DNA of 5,675 nucleotides, taken from an uncultured Ruminococcus sp. Its GTDB lineage: Bacteria; Bacillota; Clostridia; Oscillospirales; Ruminococcaceae. Below are positions 1 through 5,675 of this stretch, piece by piece. The stretch is from assembly GCA_900540005.1 (NCBI GenBank), contig UQEM01000152.1:1-5675 (forward strand), in the 5' to 3' direction. Each line of letters opens with the position of its first letter. Positions within the stretch are counted from its first letter, which is position 1. A program made the translations under genes and the position numbers. The notes beneath the pieces were generated by a model. That model was not told the DNA's origin, ran no database searches, and was given only the letters and a program-made list of their open reading frames with translations.

Positions 1-68
1 CGTGAAATTTTGCCGAAAAGATGCGTTGTTAGGCTTAGTGTCAACACGACCTAAAGAAAGATCATCAC

Positions 69-87
69 CGCCGCACTTCACGCGGCG
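69..87 (+). other. small GC-rich hairpin upstream of the ACT gene
   Basis: CGCCGC (69-74) and GCGGCG (82-87) form a perfect 6-bp stem around a 7-base loop. It ends seven bases before the AAGGAGG ribosome binding site (94-100). No U-tract follows, so it is not a normal intrinsic terminator. It could stabilise a processed 5' end or separate this gene from one upstream. The rest of 1-108 shows no coding region I can assign: frame 1 is open from the window edge to a TAA at 52-54, but the 17 residues match nothing I recognise. Confidence 0.4.
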
Positions 88-93
88 AATAAC

Positions 94-100
94 AAGGAGG
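94..100 (+). promoter_or_regulatory. strong ribosome binding site of the ACT-domain gene
   Basis: AAGGAGG is a full Shine-Dalgarno sequence, eight bases before the ATG at 109. It fixes the start of the ACT-domain gene. Confidence 0.85.
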
Positions 101-108
101 ATTGAACT

Positions 109-543
109 ATGGCAAACGTAAGACAGATCTCAGTATTTATGGACAACAAACCCGGTCAGCTCTCAGGGGTTATGGAAATAATCAAGGAAAGCGGCATCAA
201 TGTAAGAGCCCTGAGCCTTGCTGACACCAAGGACTTCGGCATTTTAAGGATCATCGTACACGACACCGAAAAAGCTGTAGATGCTCTTAAAGACGCAGGA
301 TACGCAGTCACTGTAAATGAGATAGTCGCTATCACTATCCCCGACTCTCCCGGTCAGCTCAGCCGCGTTCTCGAAATTCTCGGCAAGGACAACGTAAACC
401 TTGAGTACCTCTACGCTTTCACAGGAGCTTCCGACAGAGCTGTTTCCTTCGTACTCAGAGTTAACGACAACGATGCGGCAGCGGCCTCACTCACCAAGGG
501 CGGCATTATCCAGCTTACCGAAAACGACATTGCAGATATGTAA
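109..543 (+). CDS. tandem ACT-domain amino-acid-binding protein
   Basis: This is a 144-residue soluble protein made of two ACT domains back to back, about residues 3-68 and 71-140. Each has the ligand-loop signature near its first strand: KPGQLS at 14-19 and SPGQLS at 80-85. ACT domains bind amino acids or related small molecules and usually regulate metabolic enzymes. This stand-alone two-ACT form (the COG4747 type) has no catalytic domain. Such proteins are often labelled acetolactate synthase small subunit, but it lacks the C-terminal half of IlvH, so that label should not be copied. In many Firmicutes and archaea I recall similar proteins next to phenylacetate-CoA ligase or indolepyruvate oxidoreductase genes, but the upstream neighbour lies outside the window. 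The ATG at 109 is fixed by a strong ribosome binding site. The family assignment is secure; the ligand and partner are unknown. Confidence 0.9.
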   Translation: MANVRQISVFMDNKPGQLSGVMEIIKESGINVRALSLADTKDFGILRIIVHDTEKAVDALKDAGYAVTVNEIVAITIPDSPGQLSRVLEILGKDNVNLEYLYAFTGASDRAVSFVLRVNDNDAAAASLTKGGIIQLTENDIADM

Positions 544-555
544 ATAATTGACCAA

Positions 556-577
556 AATCTTGCGATATAGCAAAATT
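556..577 (+). terminator. weak A/T-rich hairpin after the ACT gene
   Basis: The segments 556-563 and 570-577 can pair around the loop GATATA with one C-A mismatch. The stem is mostly A-T, and only a mixed A/T stretch follows instead of a clean U-tract. It lies 13 bases after the ACT stop codon and before an independent promoter, so a terminator is expected here, but the structure itself is weak. Confidence 0.25.
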
Positions 578-590
578 ATTTGGAAAACAC

Positions 591-620
591 TTGACAAAAT
601 TCATAATAATGTTGTATAAT
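591..620 (+). promoter_or_regulatory. consensus sigma-A promoter
   Basis: A perfect -35 box TTGACA (591-596) and a perfect -10 box TATAAT (615-620) are separated by 18 bases of A/T-rich spacer. The predicted transcript start is an A near 627, giving a leader of about 42 bases before the zinc-ribbon gene at 669. This is the only clear promoter in the window, and it implies strong, housekeeping-type expression of the small downstream gene. Confidence 0.88.
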
Positions 621-668
621 GTAGGTATGGAATTTGACGAGAAAAATATCCGACAGGAGTGATGATTA

Positions 669-1103
669 ATGGGTCTTCTCGATAAATTTAGTGACGCTCA
701 GAAGGGCGTTTCCGAGAAAGCAAAAAGCATCTCGGAGGCAAACAACCTTAAAAGGAAAATTCTGTACGAAGAGGAAAGGATCGTAGAGATCTTCACTGAT
801 ATCGGTAAGAGATATTACAAGAATCCCGACGAGGATCCGGCTGCTCTCAAGGTTTTGTGTGACGATATCGACACAAGACGCAGAAGAATCAAGAAGATGA
901 GATACGAGCTCAACGGTATCAGAGGTTACAAGATATGCCCCAAGTGCGACGCTGAGGTAAACGAGCGTTTCCAGTTCTGCGGTCGCTGCGGTGCAAGACT
1001 TCCCGATGTGGAGGACGAGGACTTTATGTCTCTTGAACCGAATGATTACTACACTGAAAGCAGCAACAATTTCTTTAACGCTGATTCCAATCAGAATTAT
1101 TAA
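669..1103 (+). CDS. small coiled-coil and zinc-ribbon protein
   Basis: This is a 144-residue soluble protein with no signal peptide or membrane helix. Residues 1-85 are highly charged and probably helical or coiled-coil, with many Lys, Glu and Arg. A compact zinc ribbon follows: Cys90 and Cys93 (CPKC), then Cys104 and Cys107 (CGRC), with the ending GARLP usual for bacterial zinc-ribbon domains. The tail (about 113-144) is acidic, then rich in Asn, Ser and Tyr, and probably disordered. The start at ATG 669 is supported by AGGAG at 655-659, nine bases upstream. It stands alone between its own strong promoter and a strong terminator, so it is likely a single-gene transcript. The ribbon may bind protein or nucleic acid; nothing in the sequence decides which. 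The specific function is unknown. Confidence 0.85.
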   Translation: MGLLDKFSDAQKGVSEKAKSISEANNLKRKILYEEERIVEIFTDIGKRYYKNPDEDPAALKVLCDDIDTRRRRIKKMRYELNGIRGYKICPKCDAEVNERFQFCGRCGARLPDVEDEDFMSLEPNDYYTESSNNFFNADSNQNY

Positions 1104-1131
1104 GCGATACTACCACTTAATAAGAATTCAT

Positions 1132-1149
1132 GACGGCTTAAAGGCTGTC
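1132..1149 (+). other. small hairpin upstream of the terminator
   Basis: GACGGC (1132-1137) can pair with GCTGTC (1144-1149), including one G-U pair, around a 6-base loop. Its bases partly repeat the left arm of the terminator that follows: ACGGCT at 1133-1138 and GGCTGT at 1143-1148, against ACGGCTGTTC at 1160-1169. Either copy could therefore form a 6-bp pairing with the right arm of the terminator. Whether this matters in the cell is unknown. Confidence 0.3.
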
Positions 1150-1159
1150 GCCTAAGATA

Positions 1160-1191
1160 ACGGCTGTTCCTCCCGAACAGCCGTATTTTTT
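1160..1191 (+). terminator. strong intrinsic terminator
   Basis: A perfect 10-bp stem, ACGGCTGTTC (1160-1169) with GAACAGCCGT (1175-1184), encloses the loop CTCCC. One A and then six T residues (1186-1191) follow. This is a textbook rho-independent terminator for the zinc-ribbon gene. The T-run ends one base before the GAGG ribosome binding site (1192-1195) of the next gene, so any transcript entering the lipase gene from upstream must read through it. Confidence 0.92.
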
Positions 1192-1202
1192 GAGGTAATC
1201 AT

Positions 1203-2534
1203 ATGAAAACATCCAAAATGTTCACAGAACTCGTTCTGCTCGTCATCTCGCTAAGTATCATTCCGCTGCACACCTCTGCTGATCTGTCGGGAAGTATCGG
1301 GATCCTGACAATTCTTCTCCAGATATCCCTCTTTATCTTTCTTCTGTTCCGCTCAGGTGAACGCTCGGACGCGAAAAAACGTCTGCGGAGACTCAGCCGC
1401 GGCGCGGATATGCTTGCACTCGGCGGAATGGCGGCAGTCTGCGAAACTGCCGTGTACCTTGTCTGGTTCTCAAACACAGCCGCCGGAACAGCCGCAAAGA
1501 TAGGAGCTGCGGTCATTCCCCTGACAGCACTTTTCCTTTACCTTGCAGTCGCCGTCATACGGGTGTCGGTCGCCGCAAGGCAGTTGAAAATACTCGATTA
1601 TGTGCTGCTCCTGCTTCTGTGGTATATTCCGATAGTAGATCTGTTCATTCTGCGGAAATTCTACAAAACCGCAAGGCGGGAATATATCTTTGAACTGAGC
1701 AGATCGGAACTTGAACAGAGCCGCGCAGTAAGTCAGATATGCAAAACCAAGTACCCTATCATCATGGTTCACGGAATATTCTTCCGCGACTGGCAGCTTG
1801 TCAACTACTGGGGACGCATTCCCGCAACGCTCATACGAAACGGAGCCGCTATCTACTACGGCAGACAGCAGTCCGCTAAATCTGTCTGCGACAGCGGTGC
1901 GGAACTGCGCGATACTATCATGCAGGTGCTTGCTGAATCAGGTGCGGAAAAGGTCAATATCATCGCTCATTCCAAGGGCGGCCTTGACTCGCGCTACGCG
2001 ATAAGCTGTCTCGGAATGGATAAATATGTCGCGACTCTCACAACGATAAACACGCCTCACTACGGCTGTGACATGGTGGACTACCTGCTCGCGAGAGTTC
2101 CCGAGGGAATGAAAAACTTCATCGCAAGCCGCTATAATAAAATATTCTCAAAGCTCGGCGATCCCTCTCCCGATTTCATGGCAGGAGTAAACGACCTCAG
2201 CGCAGTCCGCGCGAAGTCATACGACAGCGAAATGCCCGATATGCCGGGAGTTTCCTACCGCAGTTGTATGTCTCTCATGAGTAAGGCGACTTCTGCCGGA
2301 TTTCCGCTTAATATCGGCTATCTGCTGATAAAAAAGCTCAACGGCAGGAATGACGGTCTTGTCTGGGAAAATTCCGCGCGCCGCGGCGAGAGCTTTAAAA
2401 TGGTCGAGACCGCAAAAAAACGCGGTGTAAGCCACGGCGACATCATCGACCTTATGCGCGAGAATATCGAAGGCTTTGACGTGCGAGAGTTCTACGCAGA
2501 TATTGCCGCTGAACTGAAACAGCAGGGATACTGA
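1203..2534 (+). CDS. membrane-anchored lipase/esterase, alpha/beta hydrolase fold
   Basis: This 443-residue protein has two parts. Residues 1-150 carry about five hydrophobic segments (roughly 8-24, 31-49, 70-89, 99-120 and 132-150), with a very basic loop at 50-67. Residues 184-443 form a lipase domain like the bacterial triacylglycerol lipases. It has the strand and oxyanion motif MVHG (188-191), the nucleophile elbow AHSKGG with Ser257, TPHYG (284-288), NDGLV with Asp384, and SHGD with His411. The predicted triad is Ser257-Asp384-His411. The expected reaction is hydrolysis of a lipid or acyl ester at the membrane; the substrate cannot be read from sequence. Positive-inside rules agree for the first four helices, but the basic stretch after the fifth (151-159) makes it uncertain on which side the catalytic domain lies. 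The start is supported by GAGG at 1192-1195, seven bases upstream. It appears to stand alone. Confidence 0.85.
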   Translation: MKTSKMFTELVLLVISLSIIPLHTSADLSGSIGILTILLQISLFIFLLFRSGERSDAKKRLRRLSRGADMLALGGMAAVCETAVYLVWFSNTAAGTAAKIGAAVIPLTALFLYLAVAVIRVSVAARQLKILDYVLLLLLWYIPIVDLFILRKFYKTARREYIFELSRSELEQSRAVSQICKTKYPIIMVHGIFFRDWQLVNYWGRIPATLIRNGAAIYYGRQQSAKSVCDSGAELRDTIMQVLAESGAEKVNIIAHSKGGLDSRYAISCLGMDKYVATLTTINTPHYGCDMVDYLLARVPEGMKNFIASRYNKIFSKLGDPSPDFMAGVNDLSAVRAKSYDSEMPDMPGVSYRSCMSLMSKATSAGFPLNIGYLLIKKLNGRNDGLVWENSARRGESFKMVETAKKRGVSHGDIIDLMRENIEGFDVREFYADIAAELKQQGY

Positions 2535-2556
2535 GCCGCACTTTGCGGAATGCCGC
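2535..2556. other. convergent gene junction with competing small hairpins
   Basis: Only 21 bases separate the stop codons of the lipase (+) and the CmpB-like gene (-). CCGCA (2536-2540) pairs with TGCGG (2544-2548), and the same central GCGG can instead pair with CCGC at 2553-2556. No U-tract is present on either strand, so neither is a convincing terminator. It may weakly limit read-through in both directions. Confidence 0.25.
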
Positions 2557-2939
2557 TACTTGCTTTCAAAACGGCTGCGTATCTCCCTGCACAGAAAATA
2601 GGCGGGTATGCACAGCAGAAACCAGTAACAGGTGAACTGAGGGCAGATCTGTCCCATGAAATTATAAGGCATACGCGAGTAATCCCACACGTTCCAGTGC
2701 ATAATAAGATTATCGAATATCCCGACTATAAGCTCCGCGAGGGTGATACAGATCGCTCCGGTAAAGCAGCTTTTCAGAAGCGTCATGCCACCTGAACTGT
2801 TTATCGAATAGAGCAGAGCAAGAATGAATCCCCCTGTGAGAGACATTGTCCAATGGGTATATCCGCGGTTTATGATCTCGATCATACTGTAGATAAAATA
2901 TCCCATTAAAAACGAAAAAACATATTGCGAAAATTTCAT
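2556..2939 (-). CDS. small CmpB-like (putative ABC-transporter type IV) membrane protein
   Basis: This 127-residue integral membrane protein has about four helices, near residues 5-23, 33-48, 56-78 and 99-119. It shows motifs I associate with the CmpB/putative ABC transporter permease family: NRGYTHWTM (24-32) after the first helix, an acidic Glu69 inside the third, WNVWDYS (82-88), and GQIC (96-99) before the last. Despite the family name, no ATPase or binding protein lies nearby, and transport activity has not been firmly shown for these proteins. The start is placed at 2939, not at an ATG 12 bases upstream (2951), because GAGG lies on the minus strand six bases before the 2939 start, whereas the 2951 ATG has no such signal. 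It is transcribed away from malQ and towards the lipase gene. Substrate and role are unknown. Confidence 0.8.
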   Translation of the reverse strand: MKFSQYVFSFLMGYFIYSMIEIINRGYTHWTMSLTGGFILALLYSINSSGGMTLLKSCFTGAICITLAELIVGIFDNLIMHWNVWDYSRMPYNFMGQICPQFTCYWFLLCIPAYFLCREIRSRFESK

Positions 2940-2945
2940 ATAATA

Positions 2946-2949
2946 CCTC
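2946..2949 (-). promoter_or_regulatory. ribosome binding site deciding the CmpB-like start
   Basis: The minus strand reads GAGG here, six bases before the ATG at 2939. The signal overlaps the upstream ATG at 2951, which is therefore an unlikely start. Confidence 0.65.
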
Positions 2950-3005
2950 ATTTACTTTTTGGTGGTATTATTTCCGCATTTACCCAAAAATATACACATT
3001 CATGC

Positions 3006-3012
3006 AAAGGAG
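3006..3012 (+). promoter_or_regulatory. ribosome binding site deciding the malQ start
   Basis: AAAGGAG lies eight bases before the ATG at 3021. It selects this start over an in-frame TTG at 2925, which would add 32 residues that overlap the divergent gene and do not belong to the MalQ family. Confidence 0.85.
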
Positions 3013-3020
3013 TTTTTAAA

Positions 3021-4493
3021 ATGCGAAAAAGCTGCATACTAATGCATATTTCAAGCCTGCCGTCCGAGTACGGAATCGGCAAAATGGGCAAACAGGCATT
3101 TGACTTCGTTGACTTTCTTGTAAGCAGCGAGACAAAGTGCTGGCAGATATTGCCCCTTTCTCCCACAAGCTACGGCGATTCGCCGTACCAGTCCTTCTCC
3201 GTAAATGCAGGAAATCCCTACTTTATCGACTTTGAGCTGCTTGAGGCGGACGGTCTGCTCGAACACCACGAGTTTGCCTCCTACGACTGGGGCAGCGATC
3301 CCGACAAGGTGGACTACAGCATAATTTACCAAAACTGCTTTGCAGTCCTGAGAACAGCCTACTCGCGTTTCAAGCCCTCACGTTTCGCGGCTTATAAGAA
3401 GTTCTGCGAGCAGAACAAGTCATGGATCGAAGAATACGCGCTCTTTATGGCTTTGAAGTCCAAGAACGGCGGCAAGGCTTGGTACGAGTGGGAGGGCGAG
3501 ATCTCCATGCACAAGCCAAAGGCTGTGACTGCTGCCAAAAAGGAACTCAAAAAGGAAATGGGCTTTTACAAGTTCTTACAGTTTGAGTTCAGCCGTCAAT
3601 GGACTGCGCTAAAAAAATACGCGAACGACAACGGTATTGAAATAATCGGCGATATCCCGATCTACTGCGCCCTCGACAGCGTTGAGGCATGGTCGGATCA
3701 CAAGCTATTTGAATTTGACAGAAAGCGCCGGCCGATAGCTGTCGCAGGCTGTCCGCCCGATGACTTCTCGCCAACGGGTCAGCTTTGGGGAAATCCGCTC
3801 TACAACTGGGAATACCACAAGAAAACAGGCTACAAGTGGTGGATCGAGCGTATCAGAACCGCTTCCGAGCTGTACGATATCGTCCGCATTGACCACTTCC
3901 GCGGTTTTGAAAGCTATTACACCATTCCTTTCGGCAACGAGGACGCGACTGTCGGCGAATGGAAAAAAGGTCCTAATTACGAACTGTTCCGCCTTGCAGA
4001 GGAAAAACTCGGCAAGCTGAACATAATCGCCGAGGATCTGGGATTCATCACGCCCGAGGTACGCGAAATGCTCGACAAGTGCGGCTATCCCGGCATGAAG
4101 GTGCTCCAGTTCGGTTTCTCGGACGGCAAGAACGAACACCTCCCCCACAATTTTGCATCATCAAACTGCTTTGCATATACGGGAACTCACGACAACGAGA
4201 CTCTCATCGGCTGGATAGAAAGCCTCGACAAGAAGTCGCTGAAATTCACCAAAAACTATCTCAATGTCAAGAAGAAAAAGGACATTCCCGATGCAGTAGT
4301 CCGTGCGGCTTGGGGAAGTGTTGCCGCTGTTGCGGTCGCTCAGATACAGGACTTCCTCGGCAGCGACAAGGGCGGCAGAATGAACACCCCCTCAACTCTC
4401 GGCTGCAACTGGCAGTTCCGCACCCACGAGAGCGACTTTACCCCCGAACTCGCAAAGAAGATACGCAAGCTTAACAGGCTTTACAACAGATAA
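3021..4493 (+). CDS. malQ: 4-alpha-glucanotransferase (amylomaltase, GH77)
   Basis: This cytoplasmic enzyme transfers alpha-1,4-glucan segments between maltodextrin chains and releases glucose from short ones. The 490 residues match the usual length of short bacterial MalQ. GH77 landmarks appear in order: SSLPSEYGIG near the N-terminus (11-20), the GDSPYQSFS and GNPYF block (52-68), DDFSPTGQLWGNPLYNW (247-263), RIDHFRG (289-295) with nucleophile Asp291, AEDLG (337-341) with acid/base Glu338, THDN (389-392) with Asp391, and NTPST near the end (455-459). All three catalytic carboxylates are present, so the enzyme should be active. The phosphorylase gene starts 23 bases downstream with no terminator between, so the two are probably one operon for glycogen or maltodextrin breakdown. 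No N-terminal starch-binding domain is present. No frameshift is seen. Confidence 0.97.
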   Translation: MRKSCILMHISSLPSEYGIGKMGKQAFDFVDFLVSSETKCWQILPLSPTSYGDSPYQSFSVNAGNPYFIDFELLEADGLLEHHEFASYDWGSDPDKVDYSIIYQNCFAVLRTAYSRFKPSRFAAYKKFCEQNKSWIEEYALFMALKSKNGGKAWYEWEGEISMHKPKAVTAAKKELKKEMGFYKFLQFEFSRQWTALKKYANDNGIEIIGDIPIYCALDSVEAWSDHKLFEFDRKRRPIAVAGCPPDDFSPTGQLWGNPLYNWEYHKKTGYKWWIERIRTASELYDIVRIDHFRGFESYYTIPFGNEDATVGEWKKGPNYELFRLAEEKLGKLNIIAEDLGFITPEVREMLDKCGYPGMKVLQFGFSDGKNEHLPHNFASSNCFAYTGTHDNETLIGWIESLDKKSLKFTKNYLNVKKKKDIPDAVVRAAWGSVAAVAVAQIQDFLGSDKGGRMNTPSTLGCNWQFRTHESDFTPELAKKIRKLNRLYNR

Positions 4494-4516
4494 TTTACAG
4501 AAAGGTGATCTTTGAC

Positions 4517-5626
4517 ATGGACAAGAATGTATTTATCGAAAAATTCACAGGCAGACTCCCCAAGGACATCAGTTCCGCAACGCCTCAGCAGATCCATAAT
4601 GCACTCGGCGAAACCGTAATGGAGCTGTACTCTCAGCAGTGGAGCAATGCGCGCGGCGAACACCTCTCAAAGCGCCGTGCCGCTTACCTCTCAATGGAAT
4701 TTCTTGTCGGAAGGGCAGTCTACAACAACCTGCTCTGCCTTGGAATATACAATGAGGTGAACGAGGCTTTCAGCGAGCTTGGTCTGAACCTTGCCGATCT
4801 CGAAGTCATTGAGGACGCAGCTCTCGGAAACGGCGGTCTCGGGCGTCTTGCTGCCTGCTTCCTCGACAGCGCAGCTACACTCGGTCTCCCTCTTGACGGC
4901 TACGGTATCCGCTACAAATACGGTCTTTTCCGCCAGACGATAGAGGACGGATTCCAGCGCGAATATATTGATGACTGGACACGCTACGGCGACCCTTGGT
5001 CTGTACGCTGCGACGAGGACACGGTCCTTATCAAATTTAACGGTCAGATCGTAAAGGCTGTCCCCTACGATATGCCTATCTTTGGCTGCAAGACCGAAAA
5101 TATCGGCACGCTCCGTCTCTGGCAGGCTGAACCCGTTAAGGAGTTCGATTTCGAGACTTTCAACAATCAGCAGTACCTCGAAGCCTCAAAGGAGAAAGTC
5201 TTTGCCGAGGATATCTCCCGCGTGCTCTATCCTAACGATGACACCAACGAGGGCAAGAAACTCCGCCTGAAACAGCAGTACTTCTTCAGCGCTGCGTCAC
5301 TCACAGATATCATAAAGAAGCACAAGGCTCGCTTTGGAACTCTCGACAATCTCGCGGACTATATCTCTATCCAGCTCAACGATACCCATCCGGTCATCTC
5401 CGTTCCCGAGCTTATCCGCCAGCTCGTAGACAACGAGGGATATACCTTTGAAAAGGCTCTTGAAATCGCCAAAAAGGTGTTCAATTACACCAACCACACA
5501 GTCATGCAGGAGGCTCTCGAAAAGTGGTGGATCGGTCTTGTTGAGGAGGTTCTCCCGAGAATTTACGAGATAATTATCCAGATAAACGAGGAACTCATCG
5601 CCGAGATGTACGCAAAGGGTATGGAA
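4517..5626 (+). CDS. glgP: glycogen/maltodextrin phosphorylase, N-terminal part only (GT35)
   Basis: This enzyme phosphorolyses terminal alpha-1,4-linked glucose to glucose-1-phosphate, using pyridoxal phosphate. Only 370 codons are real, about half of the usual 750-820 residues. Family motifs present are YLSMEFLVGR (57-66), the glycine-rich GNGGLGRLA (104-112), GYGIRYKYGLF (128-138), YPND and LKQQYFF (238-257), LNDTHP (287-292), and TNHT (325-328), whose His327 corresponds to the active-site histidine of animal phosphorylase. The C-terminal domain with the cofactor lysine is missing because the contig ends, not because the gene is broken. The reading frame continues into adapter sequence at 5627 and gives about 16 false residues. 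The start at ATG 4517 has AAAGGTGA (4501-4508) upstream. It sits 23 bases after malQ, its usual metabolic partner. The short form cannot tell glycogen from maltodextrin preference. Confidence 0.96.
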
Positions 5627-5675
5627 CTGTCTCTTATACACATCTCCGAGCCCACGAGACTCGACGTCATCTCGT
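5627..5675 (+). other. Illumina Nextera adapter read-through (non-biological)
   Basis: Positions 5627-5645 read CTGTCTCTTATACACATCT, the reverse complement of the 19-base Tn5 mosaic end used in Nextera libraries. Next comes CCGAGCCCACGAGAC (5646-5660), the rest of that adapter. Then come eight bases in the i7 index position (TCGACGTC, 5661-5668) and ATCTCGT (5669-5675), the start of the P7 flow-cell sequence. The order and lengths match the adapter exactly. The translation LSLIHISEPTR on the plus strand and MYKRQ on the minus strand are well-known artefact peptides of this adapter. This should be trimmed; no gene call should extend into it. Confidence 0.98.

Larger units (their letters stand above)
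2940..3020. promoter_or_regulatory. divergent intergenic region between the CmpB-like gene and malQ
   Basis: This 81-base A/T-rich region must hold both leaders, and probably the promoters, of the two divergent genes. Possible -10 boxes for malQ are TATAAT at 2939-2944 and TATACA at 2991-2996, but neither has a recognisable -35 box at the right distance. I see no convincing minus-strand promoter and no clear operator palindrome. The promoter assignment is therefore only by position. Confidence 0.35.

Noticed and set aside
1..54. Possible C-terminal end of an upstream gene in frame 1, ending at TAA 52-54.
   Set aside because: Seventeen residues with no recognisable family ending; frame 2 is also open here, so the open frame proves nothing.
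1199..1772. Minus-strand open frames opposite the N-terminal part of the lipase gene.
   Set aside because: They are antisense to a gene with clear domain motifs and have Arg-, Ser- or Cys-rich composition typical of shadow frames.
2550..2795. An 81-residue plus-strand open frame after the lipase.
   Set aside because: It lies antisense to the CmpB-like gene, whose conserved motifs show the minus strand is the coding one.
2939..2944. TATAAT as a malQ promoter -10 box.
   Set aside because: No usable -35 box lies 16-18 bases upstream. A TTGCGA at 2925-2930 is only eight bases away, and the site overlaps the CmpB-like start codon.
2925..3020. An N-terminal extension of MalQ from a TTG at 2925.
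   Set aside because: The 32 extra residues overlap the start of the divergent gene, have no ribosome binding site, and precede a good AAAGGAG-ATG at 3021 that gives the normal MalQ length.
3705..4148. A 147-residue minus-strand open frame within malQ.
   Set aside because: It is fully antisense to the conserved catalytic region of MalQ, and its sequence resembles no family I know.
5627..5645. A Tn5-type transposon end marking a mobile element insertion.
   Set aside because: The mosaic end is followed directly by the synthetic Nextera arm, an index-length block and the P7 start, so it is a library artefact and not a natural insertion.

Overview
The window looks like Clostridia DNA, most likely a Ruminococcus-type gut or rumen Firmicute (Oscillospiraceae). 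This is inferred from strong AGGAG-type ribosome binding sites, a consensus sigma-A promoter, moderate GC, and the resemblance of the tandem-ACT, zinc-ribbon, CmpB-like, MalQ and GlgP proteins to that group. No rRNA or other marker gene is present, so the genus is not proven. The last 49 bases (5627-5675) are not biological. They are an Illumina Nextera adapter read-through, so the source is a short-read assembly and the real DNA ends at 5626.

Layout: (1) 1-108 is a leader or end-of-upstream-gene stretch with a small GC-rich hairpin just before a strong ribosome binding site. (2) 109-543 (+) is a small tandem ACT-domain regulatory protein. (3) 591-620 is a near-perfect sigma-A promoter driving 669-1103 (+), a small coiled-coil and zinc-ribbon protein that ends in a strong intrinsic terminator at 1160-1191. 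(4) 1203-2534 (+) is a lipase-like alpha/beta hydrolase fused to about five N-terminal membrane segments. Its ribosome binding site directly abuts the terminator U-tract. (5) 2556-2939 (-) is a small four-helix CmpB-type membrane protein, convergent with the lipase and divergent from malQ. (6) 3021-4493 (+) is malQ, 4-alpha-glucanotransferase. (7) 4517-5626 (+) is the N-terminal half of a glycogen/maltodextrin phosphorylase, cut off by the contig end and adapter.

The clearest functional unit is malQ-glgP, spaced 23 bases apart and probably co-transcribed. The phosphorylase releases glucose-1-phosphate from alpha-1,4-glucan chains, and MalQ rebuilds chains too short for it, so together they mobilise glycogen or imported maltodextrin. 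The other genes are separate units with no evident link to glucan metabolism.

I found no CRISPR array, transposon, tRNA, phage gene or convincing new defence or mobile system. The items most worth a second look are the adapter chimera at the right end, the polytopic membrane-anchored lipase, and the arrangement of terminator and start codon in front of it.
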